Assembly (NCBI RefSeq): GCF_020520425.1
Contig: NC_079489.1
Span: 17,136,001-17,200,000, forward strand
DNA from: Spinacia oleracea
Taxonomy: Eukaryota; Streptophyta; Magnoliopsida; Caryophyllales; Amaranthaceae
Reading direction: 5' to 3'
Length of the DNA: 64,000 nucleotides
Positions within the stretch are counted from its first letter, which is position 1. Each line of letters opens with the position of its first letter. The notes beneath the pieces were generated by a model, which searched no databases, was not told the DNA's origin, and saw only the letters and a program-made list of their open reading frames with translations. The position numbers were made by a program, and so were the translations under genes. This document shows, in pieces, positions 33,270 through 47,000 of this stretch.

Positions 33270-35359
33270 ACTCACACTGAATCGTGCTCCGTCAAAAGTT
33301 GTTGAAAAGACTCCATACGAATTATGGACTGGGAAACTTCCAAAGTTGTCTTTTCTGAAGATTTGGGGTTGCGAAGCATATGTCAAGCGATTAATTTCGG
33401 ACAAGCTACAACCTAAATCTGACAAATGTTTCTTCGTTGGGTATCCAAAGGAAACTATGGGGTATTACTTCTACAACAAGCCAGACAACAAGGTATTCGT
33501 TGCTCGTGACGGTGTCTTTTTGGAAAGAAATCGTATTTCCAAATTGACAAGTGGGAGAATAATAGACCTCGAAGAGATTCGAGACGAACAACGAACTCAG
33601 AACTCTTTAGAAGCAGTTCAAGTTGATGAACCTCCAAGGTCTTTAGAAGAGCCAGTGGGAGTAGTTCCTCAAAACGTTGTTGCCCCTCGTAGGTCAAATA
33701 GAACTATTTTTCAGCCGGACAGATGGACATGCGTCCTCTTGACTGAAAAACTTAGACGTTCTCATATTGGATAGTGATGAACCTTTGACTTACAAGCAAG
33801 CTATGACGATCCCAAGCTCCATTAAATGGTTAGAGGCCATGCAATCTGAAATAGACTCCATGTCTGAAAATCAAGTCTGGGATTTGGTTGATTTGCCGGA
33901 TAGGTTCACACCTATCGGATGCAAATGGGTCTTCAAATTGAAGAAAGACAAAGATGGAATTGTATACATATACAAGGCTAGATTGGTAGCAAAAGGTTAC
34001 AGGCAAGTTCACGGCGTTGACTACGATGAAACCTTTTCTCCAGTCGTGATGCTTAAGTCTATTCGGATAATCCTTGCGATTGCCGCTTTTCATGACTATG
34101 AAATATGGCAAATGGATGTCAAAACTGCCTTCTTGAACGGTGTTCTTGAAGAGACTGTGTTCATGACACAGCCGGAGGGTTTTGTCGATCAAAAGAACCA
34201 AGGAAAGGTATGCAAGCTTAAGAAGTCCATCTACGGACTAAAGCAGACATCAAGGAGTTGGAATAAACGATTTGATGAAGCAGTCAATAAGTTTGGCTTC
34301 ATCAAGAATCAGGACGAATCTTGTGTATACAAGAAGGTCAGTGGGAGTAAAATTGCATTCCTAGTCTTGTATGTTGACGACATACTGCTTATTGGAAACG
34401 ACATTCCTATGTTGGAGTCTGTAAAGACTTGGCTCGGGAAGTGTTTCTCAATGAAGGACTTAGGAGAGGCACAGTACATATTGGGCATCAAGATCTATAG
34501 GGATAGATCTAAGAGGATGATTGGACTAAGCCAAAGCACTTACATTGACAAAGTGCTAGCTAGGTTCAATATGATGGAAGCCAAGAGAGGCCATCTACCC
34601 ATGTCATATGGTGTATATCTAAGCAAGAATCAGTGTCCCAAAACATCTGATGAGCGTAGAAAGATGAGTGAAATTCCATACGCTTCGGCTATTGGATCCA
34701 TCATGTATGCTATGATTTGTACAAGGCCGGATGTTTCGTTCGCACTCAGTGCAACGAGCAGGTACCAGTCAGAACCAGGTGAGGCGCATTGGACTGCTGC
34801 CAAGAACATCCTAAAGTACCTGAAAAGGACTAAGGATCAGTTTCTGGTTTATGGTGGTACAGATGAGTTGATTGTTAAGGGCTATACAGACGCAAGCTTT
34901 CAAACCGACAAAGATGATTTCAGATCACAGTCTGGGTTTGTGTTCTGCCTCAACGGCGGAGCAGTAAGCTGGAAAAGTGCTAAGCAAAGCACTATTGCGG
35001 ATTCTACAACTGAAGCCGAGTACATTGCTGCCTCAGATGCAGCAAAGGAAGCTGTTTGGATTCGGAAGTTCATCGAAGAACTTGGTGTTGTCCCCTCCAT
35101 TAAAGGACCAGTGGCTTTGTATTGTGACAATAGCGGAGCCATTGCCCAGGCAAAGGAGCCTAGGAGCCACCAGAAGTCCAAGCACGTACTGCGGCGATTT
35201 CATATACTTCGAGAGATCGTTGAAAGAAAGGAAATCGAGATTTGCAAGGTTGGAACTGACAACAACGTCGCGGATCCATTGACTAAACCGTTGCCACAAG
35301 TGAAACACAACGCACATGTAGCAACCATGGGAATCAAGCATGTTGGAGAATGGCTTTGA
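33270..35359 (+). pseudogene. Copia integrase C-terminus, reverse transcriptase and RNase H (3' part)
   Basis: The frame resumes after the CACTA element in the phase it had before. It gives the integrase C-terminal region (LKIWGCEAYVKR, KCFFVGYPKETMGYYFY) to about 33745. An A-run there (33745-33750) shifts the frame by one; the reverse transcriptase is open from 33767: KWVFKLKKD, QMDVKTAFLNG, YGLKQ, LYVDDILLIGND (catalytic YVDD) and MKDLGEAQYILGIKI. RNase H follows: GYTDASF, TEAEYIAAS, YCDNSGAI and KHVLRRFHILRE. It stops at 35357-35359. The RT-RNase H half is well preserved, consistent with the modest LTR divergence. An encoded product would not be full-length. Confidence 0.9.
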
Positions 35360-36201
35360 TTTTCTAAGTATTGTTTTAGAACATCTGTTAGATCTATGTT
35401 TAAAACAATTGGTTTAACCATTTCATATTTATGAAATTTATTATTTCATATTAATTTAATTGTGGTTTAGAATTAAATGATAAGTCCATGTGATTCAAAT
35501 CATTCAAATGGGATGTCAGGATGGATTCTTTGGAAAAGAAACACCCATAAGTGAACTTGAATATTGAAGTCACAAAGGATCCCTAATCCAGGTCATTGAA
35601 AGGTGGACGACCAATGACTAATGAAGATTAGATTGCAAGTAGATTACTTAGTTCTGTTTCTTGAACTAGAGTGACTGGATGTCAGAATCTTTTGCATAGA
35701 TACTTATTGGATCTTATATCGGATTGACCTTGAGAACGCTTTAAGAGATTAAAGTCATGTCATAGGTAGTTCTCATTAATGGTGATTAGAAACCGTTCCT
35801 CAGAACATGAGCGATTATGTCTGCTCGTTTGAGAATTAGTTCGCTTTGATACTAGCTAAACGTCGCACCGTAAAAGGAGGCTATAAAAGCATTTATTGGG
35901 CGTACTATGAATCAAAGTGAGTGTTCATAGATTGCAAGAATGGATTGTCCTCCTATCTTTGATAGGATATGGTGTTGTTGTGTAACAAGGCCTCTCGGAG
36001 AGTTAGATACTGTAAAATGCATGGCCGTGCTCAGAATGGTTAGGCTTAACCTTCTGCAAAAGTTTGACAGTTGAACTCTGTAATCCGAGAAACACTTCTG
36101 GACCTAATAAGGATGGCTTGGATCTTACCTTATGTTCAGTAAGTAACACTAAGTGACAAAGGAATGTGGATGCACACTTGTCTGAATGATAAGTGGGAGA
36201 T
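35360..36201 (+). other. 3' untranslated region of the large Copia element
   Basis: About 840 bp from the pol stop to the 3' LTR, no coding capacity. Ends with the polypurine tract at 36191-36200. Confidence 0.7.
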
Positions 36202-37205
36202 TGAAGGAAATATGTCCTTCACCCAAGGTGCATTAAGTCTAATACCAAGGTTCAGATTAATTGCGAACAATTAATTCAGTGAGATCAAGTGATCGGAACA
36301 GCTAGCTGGAGCAATGCTTCCGATCAGTGAGTTCTAATGGATATTGAAATCACAACTTACTCTTGACTGAACCTACAAGGTCACACCAATGACACGTAAC
36401 AGATCACCAGATTAAATGAATCGGAAATTCATTTAATAGCTTTTCGGGATTTAAGTTGGAAACGCATTATACGATACGACCTTGCATCGGAATCGTATAT
36501 CGTCGCGAATATTCGTAAGCTAGGAGAAACGAATAAATCGCATCGTACGACGGTGATTCGTCGTATACGAAACGATAAATAATATATCGGAAATATATTA
36601 AACGCGGATACGAGGAGCGGCCCATGAGCCGAGTGCACGAAGCACTCAAGGCCTATGGGCGCGCGCTAGGCAAGCAAGCAAGGCGACACAACAGCGCTGG
36701 CCCATGGCCGAGCAGCTGTGTGCGCGCGCGGGCCAAGACCACGACACAGCAGCAGCAGCGCGACCCACGGCCCAGCTCGCTGCGCATGTCCATGTGATGC
36801 TGCGCGGGCTTGCTAGCCGGCCTTGCCTTATGGCTTGGTCGGTTAGTAAGGTTATGAAAATAACCTTATGACCTAATTTCCAACTAAGGAAATCACAATT
36901 CAGATTACACACAACCCTAGGAGAAAACAGAGAACCCTAATTCTCTCTGTGCCTCCATAGTGTGTTCATCCCAAAAGGCAAATCTCTTGATCGATTGTCT
37001 AAGCTACGATAATCAAGACGGATCTGATCGTGTCGGTGAACCAAGTAGAGGAACGACAAGTGGAGTTCTTTGTTCGTGTTCGTTGACAGATTATTGTGGA
37101 AAACACGCTTCGAATGTAAGTTTGCTTAATCTGTGCTTTATACATGTTTCCTGGCTTTGGGGATTGTTCCGCACATGTTATTATGTTTAACTGTATTCCC
37201 CTACA
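36202..37205 (+). repeat. 3' LTR of the large Copia element
   Basis: About 98% identical to 23266-24273 by eye. Many of the differences are C/T or G/A changes. Followed by GATGG (37206-37210). Confidence 0.92.
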
Positions 37206-37210
37206 GATGG

Positions 37211-38077
37211 TCGAGTACTCCACAGGTGTTAGTGATCGGGTAATTAATGAGTTAGATGGTGGATGTGACTATCGAAGTAAAAGGTTGGATGGACATAACT
37301 TTATGTATTATTACACGGGTGATGAACGAGGATGAAATTAATTTATTGTTTTTGATACATACGACAAATAATGGGGCAATAAACATATAAATCCATCATC
37401 TATTTTAAGCAGAAAAATATTTGTAAGCTCTACTATGATGATAATTGTCTATAATTATAGTTTAGATTTAATGCAAAATCTATACCTAGTAAAAAGCATA
37501 ATCATAGCTTATTAGATGCCACGTGACATCTTCTTTCATCAATCAATTTAGTTTTTTCAATTTTTCTTTTGTTGTTTTTACAACTCTAACGTCTATTCCA
37601 CTTTACTATTGTCATACAACATCAATTCACTATTTAATACATTTATTCATCTACATTTTCATTCCATCTCCCTCTTTAACACTCGATATGAATTTACCAT
37701 TAAATTTATTTATACAATATTTAAACTTTCAAATTCTACATCTATTTAAATCATGTATTCCCACTAAAATAACAAAACCCTTAATAAAATTAAAACTTTA
37801 AAAGACAGTTAAATAATCTTGTATAATTGTCCGTTTTTTAAACGGGCTCAAGAGCCGGTTAATATTAAGATCATAAACCATCGCACGGTACTATACTCGT
37901 GAACAAACTATAGAGAGCAAAAAGTGATTTTCAAAAAAATCCAGTTTCCCCTCCATCCTCCACGTAAGTTCCACCTCGTTGTTCCTACAGTTTTCCCTCG
38001 ATCATCAAGAGAAGTACTACAATAAATTCAATAATCTTTCTGCCCTTTTTCCAACAATCTTACGCCAAATAAACAAA
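37211..38077. other. upstream region and 5' leader of the ETFQO gene
   Basis: AT-rich. A TATA-like ACTATAGAG near 37905 lies about 170 bp before the ATG. At 37865-37895 a segment resembles the Helitron 3' end seen at 40741 (CATCGCACGGTACTATACTCG) but ends CTCG rather than CTAG; it may be a decayed Helitron terminus. Confidence 0.4.
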
Positions 38078-41000
38078 ATGCTCAAAATAATTTCTCGTAC
38101 AAAATGGAACCCTCTCAAAAATCGCCATCACAACCCACCACATTTCTTCAATTCCTCAACATCATCTCATCAATTTCACCCTCAATCTGATTTTTCATCA
38201 TCTGGGTATTCTCCAGAAGCTTCAAATTCCTTCAATTCTCTCCTTTTTCTCAGCCATAATAGATTTTTTTCACCTGGGTATTCGGTGAATCGCGGTAATT
38301 TCAAGAATTTAAGCTGGATTGGAGGTGGGCTTTTGTGGAATTCCAGTTTGGTGGGATCAAAGAGGAGTTTTTGCAGCGGTTCCGGCCGAGAATCGATGGA
38401 ATACGATGTCGTTATAGTGGGAGCTGGGCCTGCTGGGTTATCTGCTGCTATACGGTTGAAGCAACTTTGTGTTGAAAAGGATGTTGATTTGTCAGTTTGT
38501 GTTGTGGAGAAAGGGGCTGAAGTGGGTATGTTTTTTTTTATGCTAATTGCAGTATTTATTTGTTCATTTTGGTTAATTTCATAGAAATTTGCTAGTGCTT
38601 TTATCATTATGTTTCGTTCTTACTTTGTTGTGATGCTATTCTATGGCTGGTTTAATTCTTTCTTTTTCGGAATCACCTAGAGTTTCCGGTTTTTGGTTTT
38701 AAAAGTCATATGATTTAGATTGAATCATGAACTTAATAATAGTCATATTTATAGTAATCATATTGATTTTGAAAAATGACAACAAAAGACTGAAACTAAT
38801 TTGTGTGGTTTTCATATTTTGGCTTTTAGTTTTGTAAAAAATGGAAAACTGAAAGAAAAAAAATGATACTGAACCGGGCCTTAGCTGTCTGAGTTGTTTG
38901 AATTAAAGCAATCATTTGAATTTTTAATGTGCAGAGAGCTAACAGTTAATTGGTGTGTAGAGAATTCGTTCCCGGGTACGACCCTTCAAGACTTCATTAA
39001 CTGAGCTAAATAACATCTAACCTCATATAAATGACCTAAATAACATCTAACCTCACATAAATGGACGTCCCTATTTGTTTGCCCCATCATTTATTTGGTT
39101 TATCTTCCCCACATGTTTCTCCTACTAATTTGGTTTAGGTTCTCTTCACACACCATTATTTAATCTAGTTAAAAGACAAATCTACCTACCAAATTGCTTT
39201 TGAATATACCCAATTCTTAACAAAGTGAACAAAATCACCTGGGGGAATCTTTTAGGGACGGAGGGAGTAAGTAGTGCATGGGACTTGAGAGACCGAAGTG
39301 ATATTTGACTTGGGCTCTGTTCTCTTCACCTGGTGAGGTCTGGATGCTTTTTGAGTGTTTTTGCTTTTTCTAGTCTGATCGAGTATTAATTTTTCTGGTA
39401 TGCTCTGATTTTTTTCTGGTCTCGGTCTAATAAGCAATAAGAAGTGAAGAGAACAGATCAAAACATAAAGCTGCCTAATTGGCCAATAGTGACTTTTCAC
39501 ATATGGAAAGCTAATGCTTTAGGTTTGATGATAACCATTGCATAGTCGAATTCTATTAACAGGCAGTATTTAACATGGGTTTACTAGCATGATTCAATAC
39601 TGTTGGAGGCTGCATCAGTGTAAAAAAAGGATCAAGGTGAGCACTCGATAAAAAGCATAATAATATGTGAAAATAAGTTGTGCGCCTCAGGGTCGACTAT
39701 CATAATCCTAACAAATGTGCCATTTTTTATCTTCATTATTGTAAGTAGGACTATAAAGACAAGTATTCTAGTAAACAGTATAAACGTACTTCATACTCCA
39801 TATATTATGTGTTGTTGGAGTACTTAAGCATATGTTTTTCCTGCCTAACGAAACAGTATTGCAGTGGGGTCACTAGCGTGTACTCCTTCCATACCGTTAT
39901 ATAAGGCACTCATACTTTTAGAGGTAAAACGTTGACATTCAATTTTTCTCAAAATGTATTGATAAAAATTATAACTCATCATAAATCAATATAAACAGTC
40001 AAGATACCACCTGAAAAGGTGGGTGCCTGATATTATGAAACAGAGTTAGTATTAGCTTAACAGAAACAATATTTTTGTGCTGCAAGCCTGCACTGTAATT
40101 GATTTGTATTATATTCCCTGTCTAGTTAAGCATACGCAAAAACTTTCTGTTTTGCCTTGTAAAACTGTGCTAGTTCCCCTACAGATATCTTTCTTGCCTT
40201 TTATTTATTTTTCTGTACTACTCCGCACGAAGTATTTACTAGCATCTTGGTGAGTAAAGTGTACTATACTCACTTTTTTCCATCTCTGGTGCTTTTAGGA
40301 GCACATATATTATCTGGAAATGTCTTTGAGTCACGAGCGTTGGATGAACTCCTTCCTGAATGGAAACAGGAACAGGTGCCTTTCATTATATGTTTCTCTT
40401 TTCTGAAAATGAAATAGCATCTAGATGAATGCAATGCATATCAAGATCATAATAAGCTCATGGTAGCATGTGTTGCCTTCTTACACTTGTAAGTTGTACA
40501 TTGCACAATAGTGATTAGCTTGGCACATCTACCAAAGGTCGCATTTTAATGCACAGTGATACCCGGATGACCAGACAATAGCACAAATTTTCTTGTCATT
40601 TGTACTTTAATACACGTGTGCATCATTCATTTATACTTTATACTTCATTACAAATTATCAATTGTGTCCGCGGACTTTTTCTTTTCATATTTTTGTATGG
40701 TAGATTCTAGCTACTTTTCTTATAGACTTATAGCAAGTAACTAGTATAGTGCCCATGCGATGCACAGTTTATAATCCTAATATTAAATTTGCATGAAATC
40801 TAAAATGTATTTGCAGACAATCTATAATAAATAAAAAAGTAGAGCATATAAATATTTTCTATTTAAAAATTAATGATGGATAAAACATGTTGTTAATGTC
40901 TTATTTATTAAAAAAAGAATTAAACAAATAAGGGTACAAAGATATGATTGTTTTCGTCCCAGTTCATCACCCTTGTCAAATATAAAATTATTCTCATCCA

Positions 41001-44000
41001 CCCTATACTTCGGTGGTCATGCTCCTCTAATACTCCCTCACCGTCTATCTCATTAGCCTATCACTTAACGTCTACCTCCTCCATTTATTTTATTCGACTA
41101 TAAATGACTTTGAGGCGGGCGGAGCCTCCACAACCGTACCCGCGTAAAACTTTTATCCCCTCCACTAACTGTTGGTATGGTGCCAAACCCCAATCTCATT
41201 CATGTTCGTCTTAATTATGAGATACGAAATTAAATTCATCCCAATTAACTACCTCATTACACGATCATTTAACGCATACCTGCACCATTTACTTTATTCA
41301 GATAGAGATGACTTTGAGGCGAGGAGGGACCTCCACACTCGTAACCACCTAAGATCTTATCCCCCTCCTCGCCACCCACAATAGGAACAATAGTACCAAC
41401 CGGGCCACCCCACCCAATCCCTTTCCTGAAGGGTAAACAATATAATTCATCCCCGTTCAATCATCCTCCCGTGTATCTACACCAGCCTCAAACCCACCCC
41501 CAGAATCAACATTTTTTGTTTTGGTAAGAGAATTATGAATTTAAAACTCTATTATAGAGTCTTCTACAATTTGATTGTCTGATTAGAGTAAATGAACAAA
41601 ACATTATAATATGTAGGTTAATAGTTTTTTTTTGAAAGATTCGCGATAAAGTAGTTGAATGATAAGAGAGGCGGGCGAGGCTAATAAAAAATTCATGCAT
41701 CCTCGTCCCGTCACCCTCTTAACCCAAAAAAAAAATCGCCCCACTGATAACCTTTCGTCCTTATATTCGTTAAATACGTCACTTTGTCTTTCATGCATCT
41801 TACTTTTGAATATATTGACACAAGTTTATTATTAAAATTGATTTTATTAGCTATAATATTGATGAAAATATCTAAATGTGACATATATAATTAGAATTGG
41901 GTGAGGATTCGGGTTCTCAAATCCAATAATTCAAACTCGCCCCACCACCAAGGTGGCTTGGTACACGTTATCCTCATATCTATTCACCAACACCAAATCT
42001 CTATTTATTAGACAATATTAGTCAATAATCTATCTTTATCTTCGTCCTTAGAATAGATTAATTAAGTCTGGACTCACCCATATCAAGTGTGATGCATGGT
42101 TTATATATCATAATGTTAATTTTACACAAAATTTTATATATAAGGGATATTACAATCCGTTACATTAACATAGAAAAATTATTTTTGTCGTTGCAAAAAT
42201 ATTAATAATAATTTTGTTACAATATAAGATACTACAACGTACAATATAATAAACTTAATTATAAGATATAACCATTATAAAGTCTATGTTGGCTTATGGA
42301 GTTAGAAATCAAAATCATCTTTGCCCCTTCACCCCAAATATGATACAATATGATATATTATTAGTAGATCAAATATACTTACCAACTTTATTCGACCAAA
42401 TATTCATTAAAAAATGGCATACTACACCCTCTTAACTGAATTGACCCATTTAAAAATTTATCTTATTCATCAACTTTTAAAATCGAACTTAATATAAATC
42501 GTAAAATCCAAAATTAAAATTTTACTAAGTTATATGTATGTCTATGCTCACCTGTCTTATCTTGTTATATCACAAATTAATGTTATCGTAATATCTAGTT
42601 TTGCATGGACATAATATGAAGCATATCAGTTGCGTTCACATATAATCCGTATGTCGTAGTAATTCCATTTAATGTTTACTAATTACTAATACATAAATTA
42701 TAAAATATAATTTTTAGTTTAGCAATAATATCTTTTAAAAATATACTTCGTAATAAGGTGTTGAACTGAAGTATATCCTCCGTATAATTTATTTGTTTAA
42801 TTAGGAAGGGGAAAAGAGCCAGAAAATATTTTAGTATGTTTATTATCAACAGAATCTTTAGATTTATAGTGAAAATCAATAGTACTTTTTCCTTAATTTA
42901 AGTGTTCTAATTATTATTTTCTAATTAAAAGAGAGGCGAATCAATGAGTGACATTTTTCATCACCACATTGATTTCCTCTCTTTTAGTATAATATATAGA
43001 TACCACCAGTTGTCATTCCATATGTATAAATACTATAAATCTGGGTACTGGATCACTTGGTTTGGATAAAAAAAAAAGGAAGGAAAGGGATGGAAAAGTA
43101 GGGCAGGGAAGGGGGTGGGGGGAGGAGGGCTGGAGGGAAAGGGAGGTGAAGGAAGAGGAAAATAATTTCCCCTGCTTGGATAAGGGAGAAGAGGAGGGAA
43201 GGGGGAGGGGAGGAAGAAGTATATTTTTTGTTCAACTATGGCTGAAGGGAGATGGAAGAATGAATAAATTCCCTAATTTGTTTCTAACATTTATGTTAAC
43301 ATACCGGAAAATATGAATCGAAGATTATGCTAGTGACTAGTGAGAGGAATTTGTTTTTGAGGATTGCGAAAGAATATTGTGTAGTTGTCATTAATAGAAG
43401 TGTGTTATTAGTAAGGGTATTCTGGTCGTTCGTTATAATTGAGGTTCATAATCCTAATTTCCATCCAAATCTCTCATATTTGGAAAAGATTGGTTTATTG
43501 AAGAATGAAGGGTCATGAATCCCTTTATTCCCTTACCTTCTTCATTTGAACCAAGCAAAGGAAAGGCATCCGTCATTTTGCCTTCCTTTCCTTTCCCTCC
43601 AAATCACCTTATCCAAACAAGTGTTATCGTTTTCGGATTTGGTCAGACAAAGAGTGACTAGTGATTCTTTCAGTCTGAATATTTCTCTCATTTTTCATTT
43701 CCCTAATTTTATATTTTTTTTTGCATTATATAGCCTTCTGCTGCTATTTTTTTTGTTGATTTGGAAATAGAAGTCAAAACATGGCACGGGAGAGGTAATT
43801 GCTTCTTGATTGTATGGATAAGACAATATGAAATATGAAGCATGAGCTGCATAACCTAGAGTGATCTCTTCTTCGTGCAAATTCTGATTCAAATGGCCCA
43901 AAGGTTCTTCTGTCTTCTCTCGACCACATCAACTAAATAAATATAGTTACTGTATGGAATGCCATTACACCAAACCAAATAAGATATGCGCATTGGCCAA

Positions 44001-47000
44001 AAAAATAAAAAATTTCATATAATTGGTAACGGTCTGCTCAAATCACCCTTTTGATGCTACTTGTTTTTGTTAGTTTAGTTTGCCTGTGTGTATTTATATT
44101 GGTTATCAACTGTGTGCATTATACTGGATTTCACAATCATGTCCATTGTAAATGGGTAAACCAATTTGCTTATTTTTAGAGTATGACTGCCTGAACAGTA
44201 GTAACATCCTGGATACTCGGATTTTTTTTATCCTCTTATGCTGACGATATATTTGTTTTTGTGTACATGCTTTGTAGGCACCCATCGATACTCCTGTTCT
44301 TTCTGATAAGTTTTGGCTCCTTACAAAGAGTCGTGCATTCTCACTTCCAAGTCCATTTGACAACAAAGGAAACTACGTTATAAGGTGGTTTCTTAAATGT
44401 GTTGACGTCTAATGTCTTGCATTTGTCTATTATCGTGTATGTAAGCTACCTAGCAGTGGCTATATCATTTTGTTCTGTATTACATGAAAAGCAGAATTCC
44501 TTGGCATAGGATTTTCCGTAGGAGACTGTTATATTTTCTATATGCTCCTTATCTGAGTTGATTGTGAATTTGTGATAGTATCTGCGTTCTCAACATCTCC
44601 GAACATCATGCCCAACCATTTATGATTTATACAAGAAGGTCCACGGCTTCCTCTAAATGGTCAACCTGATATAGTTTAGATAACCCTTGTACCAAAATAA
44701 TGTCTGTGTAGCTTTCTAAACTCCTTCAGTGATTTGTGAATTTGTGAATTCTGGTTGTTTGGTACTTAGGATGCCTGTCTTTCTGTTTAATAATTTTGCT
44801 TGTTGTGGGAGCCTCTTTGAAGGCAATGAGGTATTGAAAATGATTGATTCAATTTTATGAATTCATATTGCTTTTCGCATTGGTTGTCGTTCCTTATACG
44901 TGAGGATTGTAACTGAGAATATGTCCTGTGCGAGTGTGCGGTAACAAGAATCTTTTTTTATGCAGTTTAAGTCAGCTGGTGCGCTGGATGGCAACAAAAG
45001 CTGAGGAACTAGGGGTTGAGATATATCCTGGCTTTGCCGCCAGTGAGGTATTTTATGCTTAGCAGAAAATTGATTGGTCATACCTTCACCCTTTAGCACC
45101 ATGTTAAGAGTTCTTTAAATAGACAGATATTGTACAACACGAATAAAGAAGTTGTTGGTATAGCAACAAATGATATGGGAATTTCGAAAGATGGATCCAA
45201 GAAACACAACTTTCAGCGTGGCGTAGAATTGAAAGGCAAGGTTCTCTGAATCTGTTACCTATTCTGAAATGCATTTCCAGATTGTACAATATTATTAGAT
45301 GACCAATTTTGATCTATCAGGTAGAAATTTTATTATAATGAGTCAATGAATCTTTGCCTTTTGGATTATAAAAGGACTAATAAAAAAAATAGCCCATAAA
45401 GACAGTCATGGCATTTCAAACTAAGGGTCAATTGTAACAACTATGTTGTTATTGCATGGGTAAGCCTACGTACATGTACATCTGACCCCTTTCCCCTTCA
45501 CCACTACTGAGAGCGGAAGCTTCATTGGAACTTGTACGGGCGGATAGAAATCACGCGGAAGTTTTGATGGGCCTGAATAATATAACAAAATTGCATTGTT
45601 ATCATTGATTACATTAATAAGAATTGTACAACAATATTTGTGAGAGCGCATGTCACTTATCTCTTTGGTAAAATCATTATGAATTTATTTCTATCCCTCA
45701 CTCATATTTTTGTGGGAGCTCTCTTAATTGGCTCATCCTTTAAACTTATGCAAATACAACCTATTTATATTTGTTTTTAGTATGGTTTCTAGATTCTTCT
45801 ACTCCCCTCATCATCTAGATTTTTCTTAGGATAATTCTAGACATTTTAATTATAATTCTAGATTATAATTTACAATCACATAATTCTAGATTATGTAGAT
45901 TTTTCTAGATTAATATTTCAACAGAATTTTGGTTAGTTCCATTTTGTCTTGTGATTGTTCATGTAGTTATTGCACTGTGTCTTGGCCATTTAGGGATTGT
46001 TGCGGAACATATGATTTAAGGTGGGTCCTGCAGTTTAAGGATGATGTTTTTTCTCAATAAGTTCATTTGATCAGCACCAACTTGAAACAGATGACAGACT
46101 ATTATCAAACTGCGTGATAACTGCTAAGTTAAGACATTGGCTTTGCAAACTAATGCGTAACGCCCCTCAGGCTTTAAGATAGATAGTTGGTACCTTGTTG
46201 AAATTGTGGATGATTATGGATTATGGTGATGACGTTTTCCTTGCTGTATATACTAATCTGCCGTTTAGCTCATACAAAAATGGCCTTGGTTCATATCTCA
46301 TTATTTTTTCCTCTAATCTCTTTAGTCTTTAGCTTGAACCTTTTGACCAAAACTAGCTTTTTGAAATATTGGTGTGTGAGTTGCTTGCAGGGCGGGTTAC
46401 CCTTCTTTCAGAGGGTTGTCGAGGATCACTATCAGAGGTTTGTTAACAAAACCTAATAGCTTCAAGCCTACAATCATGCTGTGAAAACTAAACTAAATTA
46501 CAATCTTACTGTCCATTTTCTTTACAGAAAATAATAGAAGAGTACAACTTGAGAAATAAGGGGAAGGCTCAACATCAAACTTATGCTCTGGGGATTAAAG
46601 AGGTGACGTGCGAATTTCTGGTGCATGCAATTCTGTCTGGGGAGAATTTCAACTTGATGAACTTAGTTTTGTGTGTTTGAAAATACTAATTTTTCATTCT
46701 TAAAGTAAACTAGTAGAATTCCTTCAGGAGGGGTAAAAACATTTAAAGCTATTCCTAGGTAGATCTGCTTTCTACTAATTGACTCCTATCTGAATTTAAG
46801 AAACAATTTTTTTTAAGTATGAGATGTGGTTAGTTTTAGTTTATCAGAAAGGAGGTCAGAGTTTTGGATCCTAGTGTCCTTGTAGGTAATGCCTAGAACC
46901 ATTTGTAATGGTATACTGTGGTTCATAATTCTTGTTGGGCGTAGAAGGTAGTCTTTGGCATGTAACCTTGCCATTATTGGAAATTATTGTTGTTTGTTTG

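Larger units (their letters stand above)
23266..37205 (+). mobile_element. Ty1/Copia retrotransposon, interrupted by a CACTA element
   Basis: LTRs at 23266-24273 (1008 bp) and 36202-37205 (1004 bp), flanked by the 5-bp duplication GATGG (23261-23265 and 37206-37210). Primer-binding site TGGTATCATGAGCC (24275-24288) is complementary to initiator tRNA-Met with a change in the middle. A polypurine tract AAGTGGGAGA lies at 36191-36200. Domain order gag, protease, integrase, reverse transcriptase, RNase H is that of Copia. Counting by eye, the LTRs differ at about 20 positions plus two 2-bp indels (about 2%), so it is older than the element at 10111. Coding is broken by one stop, one frameshift and the 4.4-kb CACTA insertion. 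Confidence 0.93.

Noticed and set aside
34309-35421. Minus-strand frames opposite the Copia reverse transcriptase
   Set aside because: Shadows of the pol frame; the plus strand carries the domain motifs.
37865-37895. Possible Helitron 3' end
   Set aside because: Ends CTCG rather than CTAG and no matching 5' end found; kept only as a remark.
39066-39270. MITE-like right end TTTTAGGGACGGAGGGAGTA
   Set aside because: The left end is not convincing; probably a decayed Stowaway copy.
43053-43316. Lys/Glu-rich and Pro-rich frames
   Set aside because: Both strands of one purine-rich MITE arm; not proteins.
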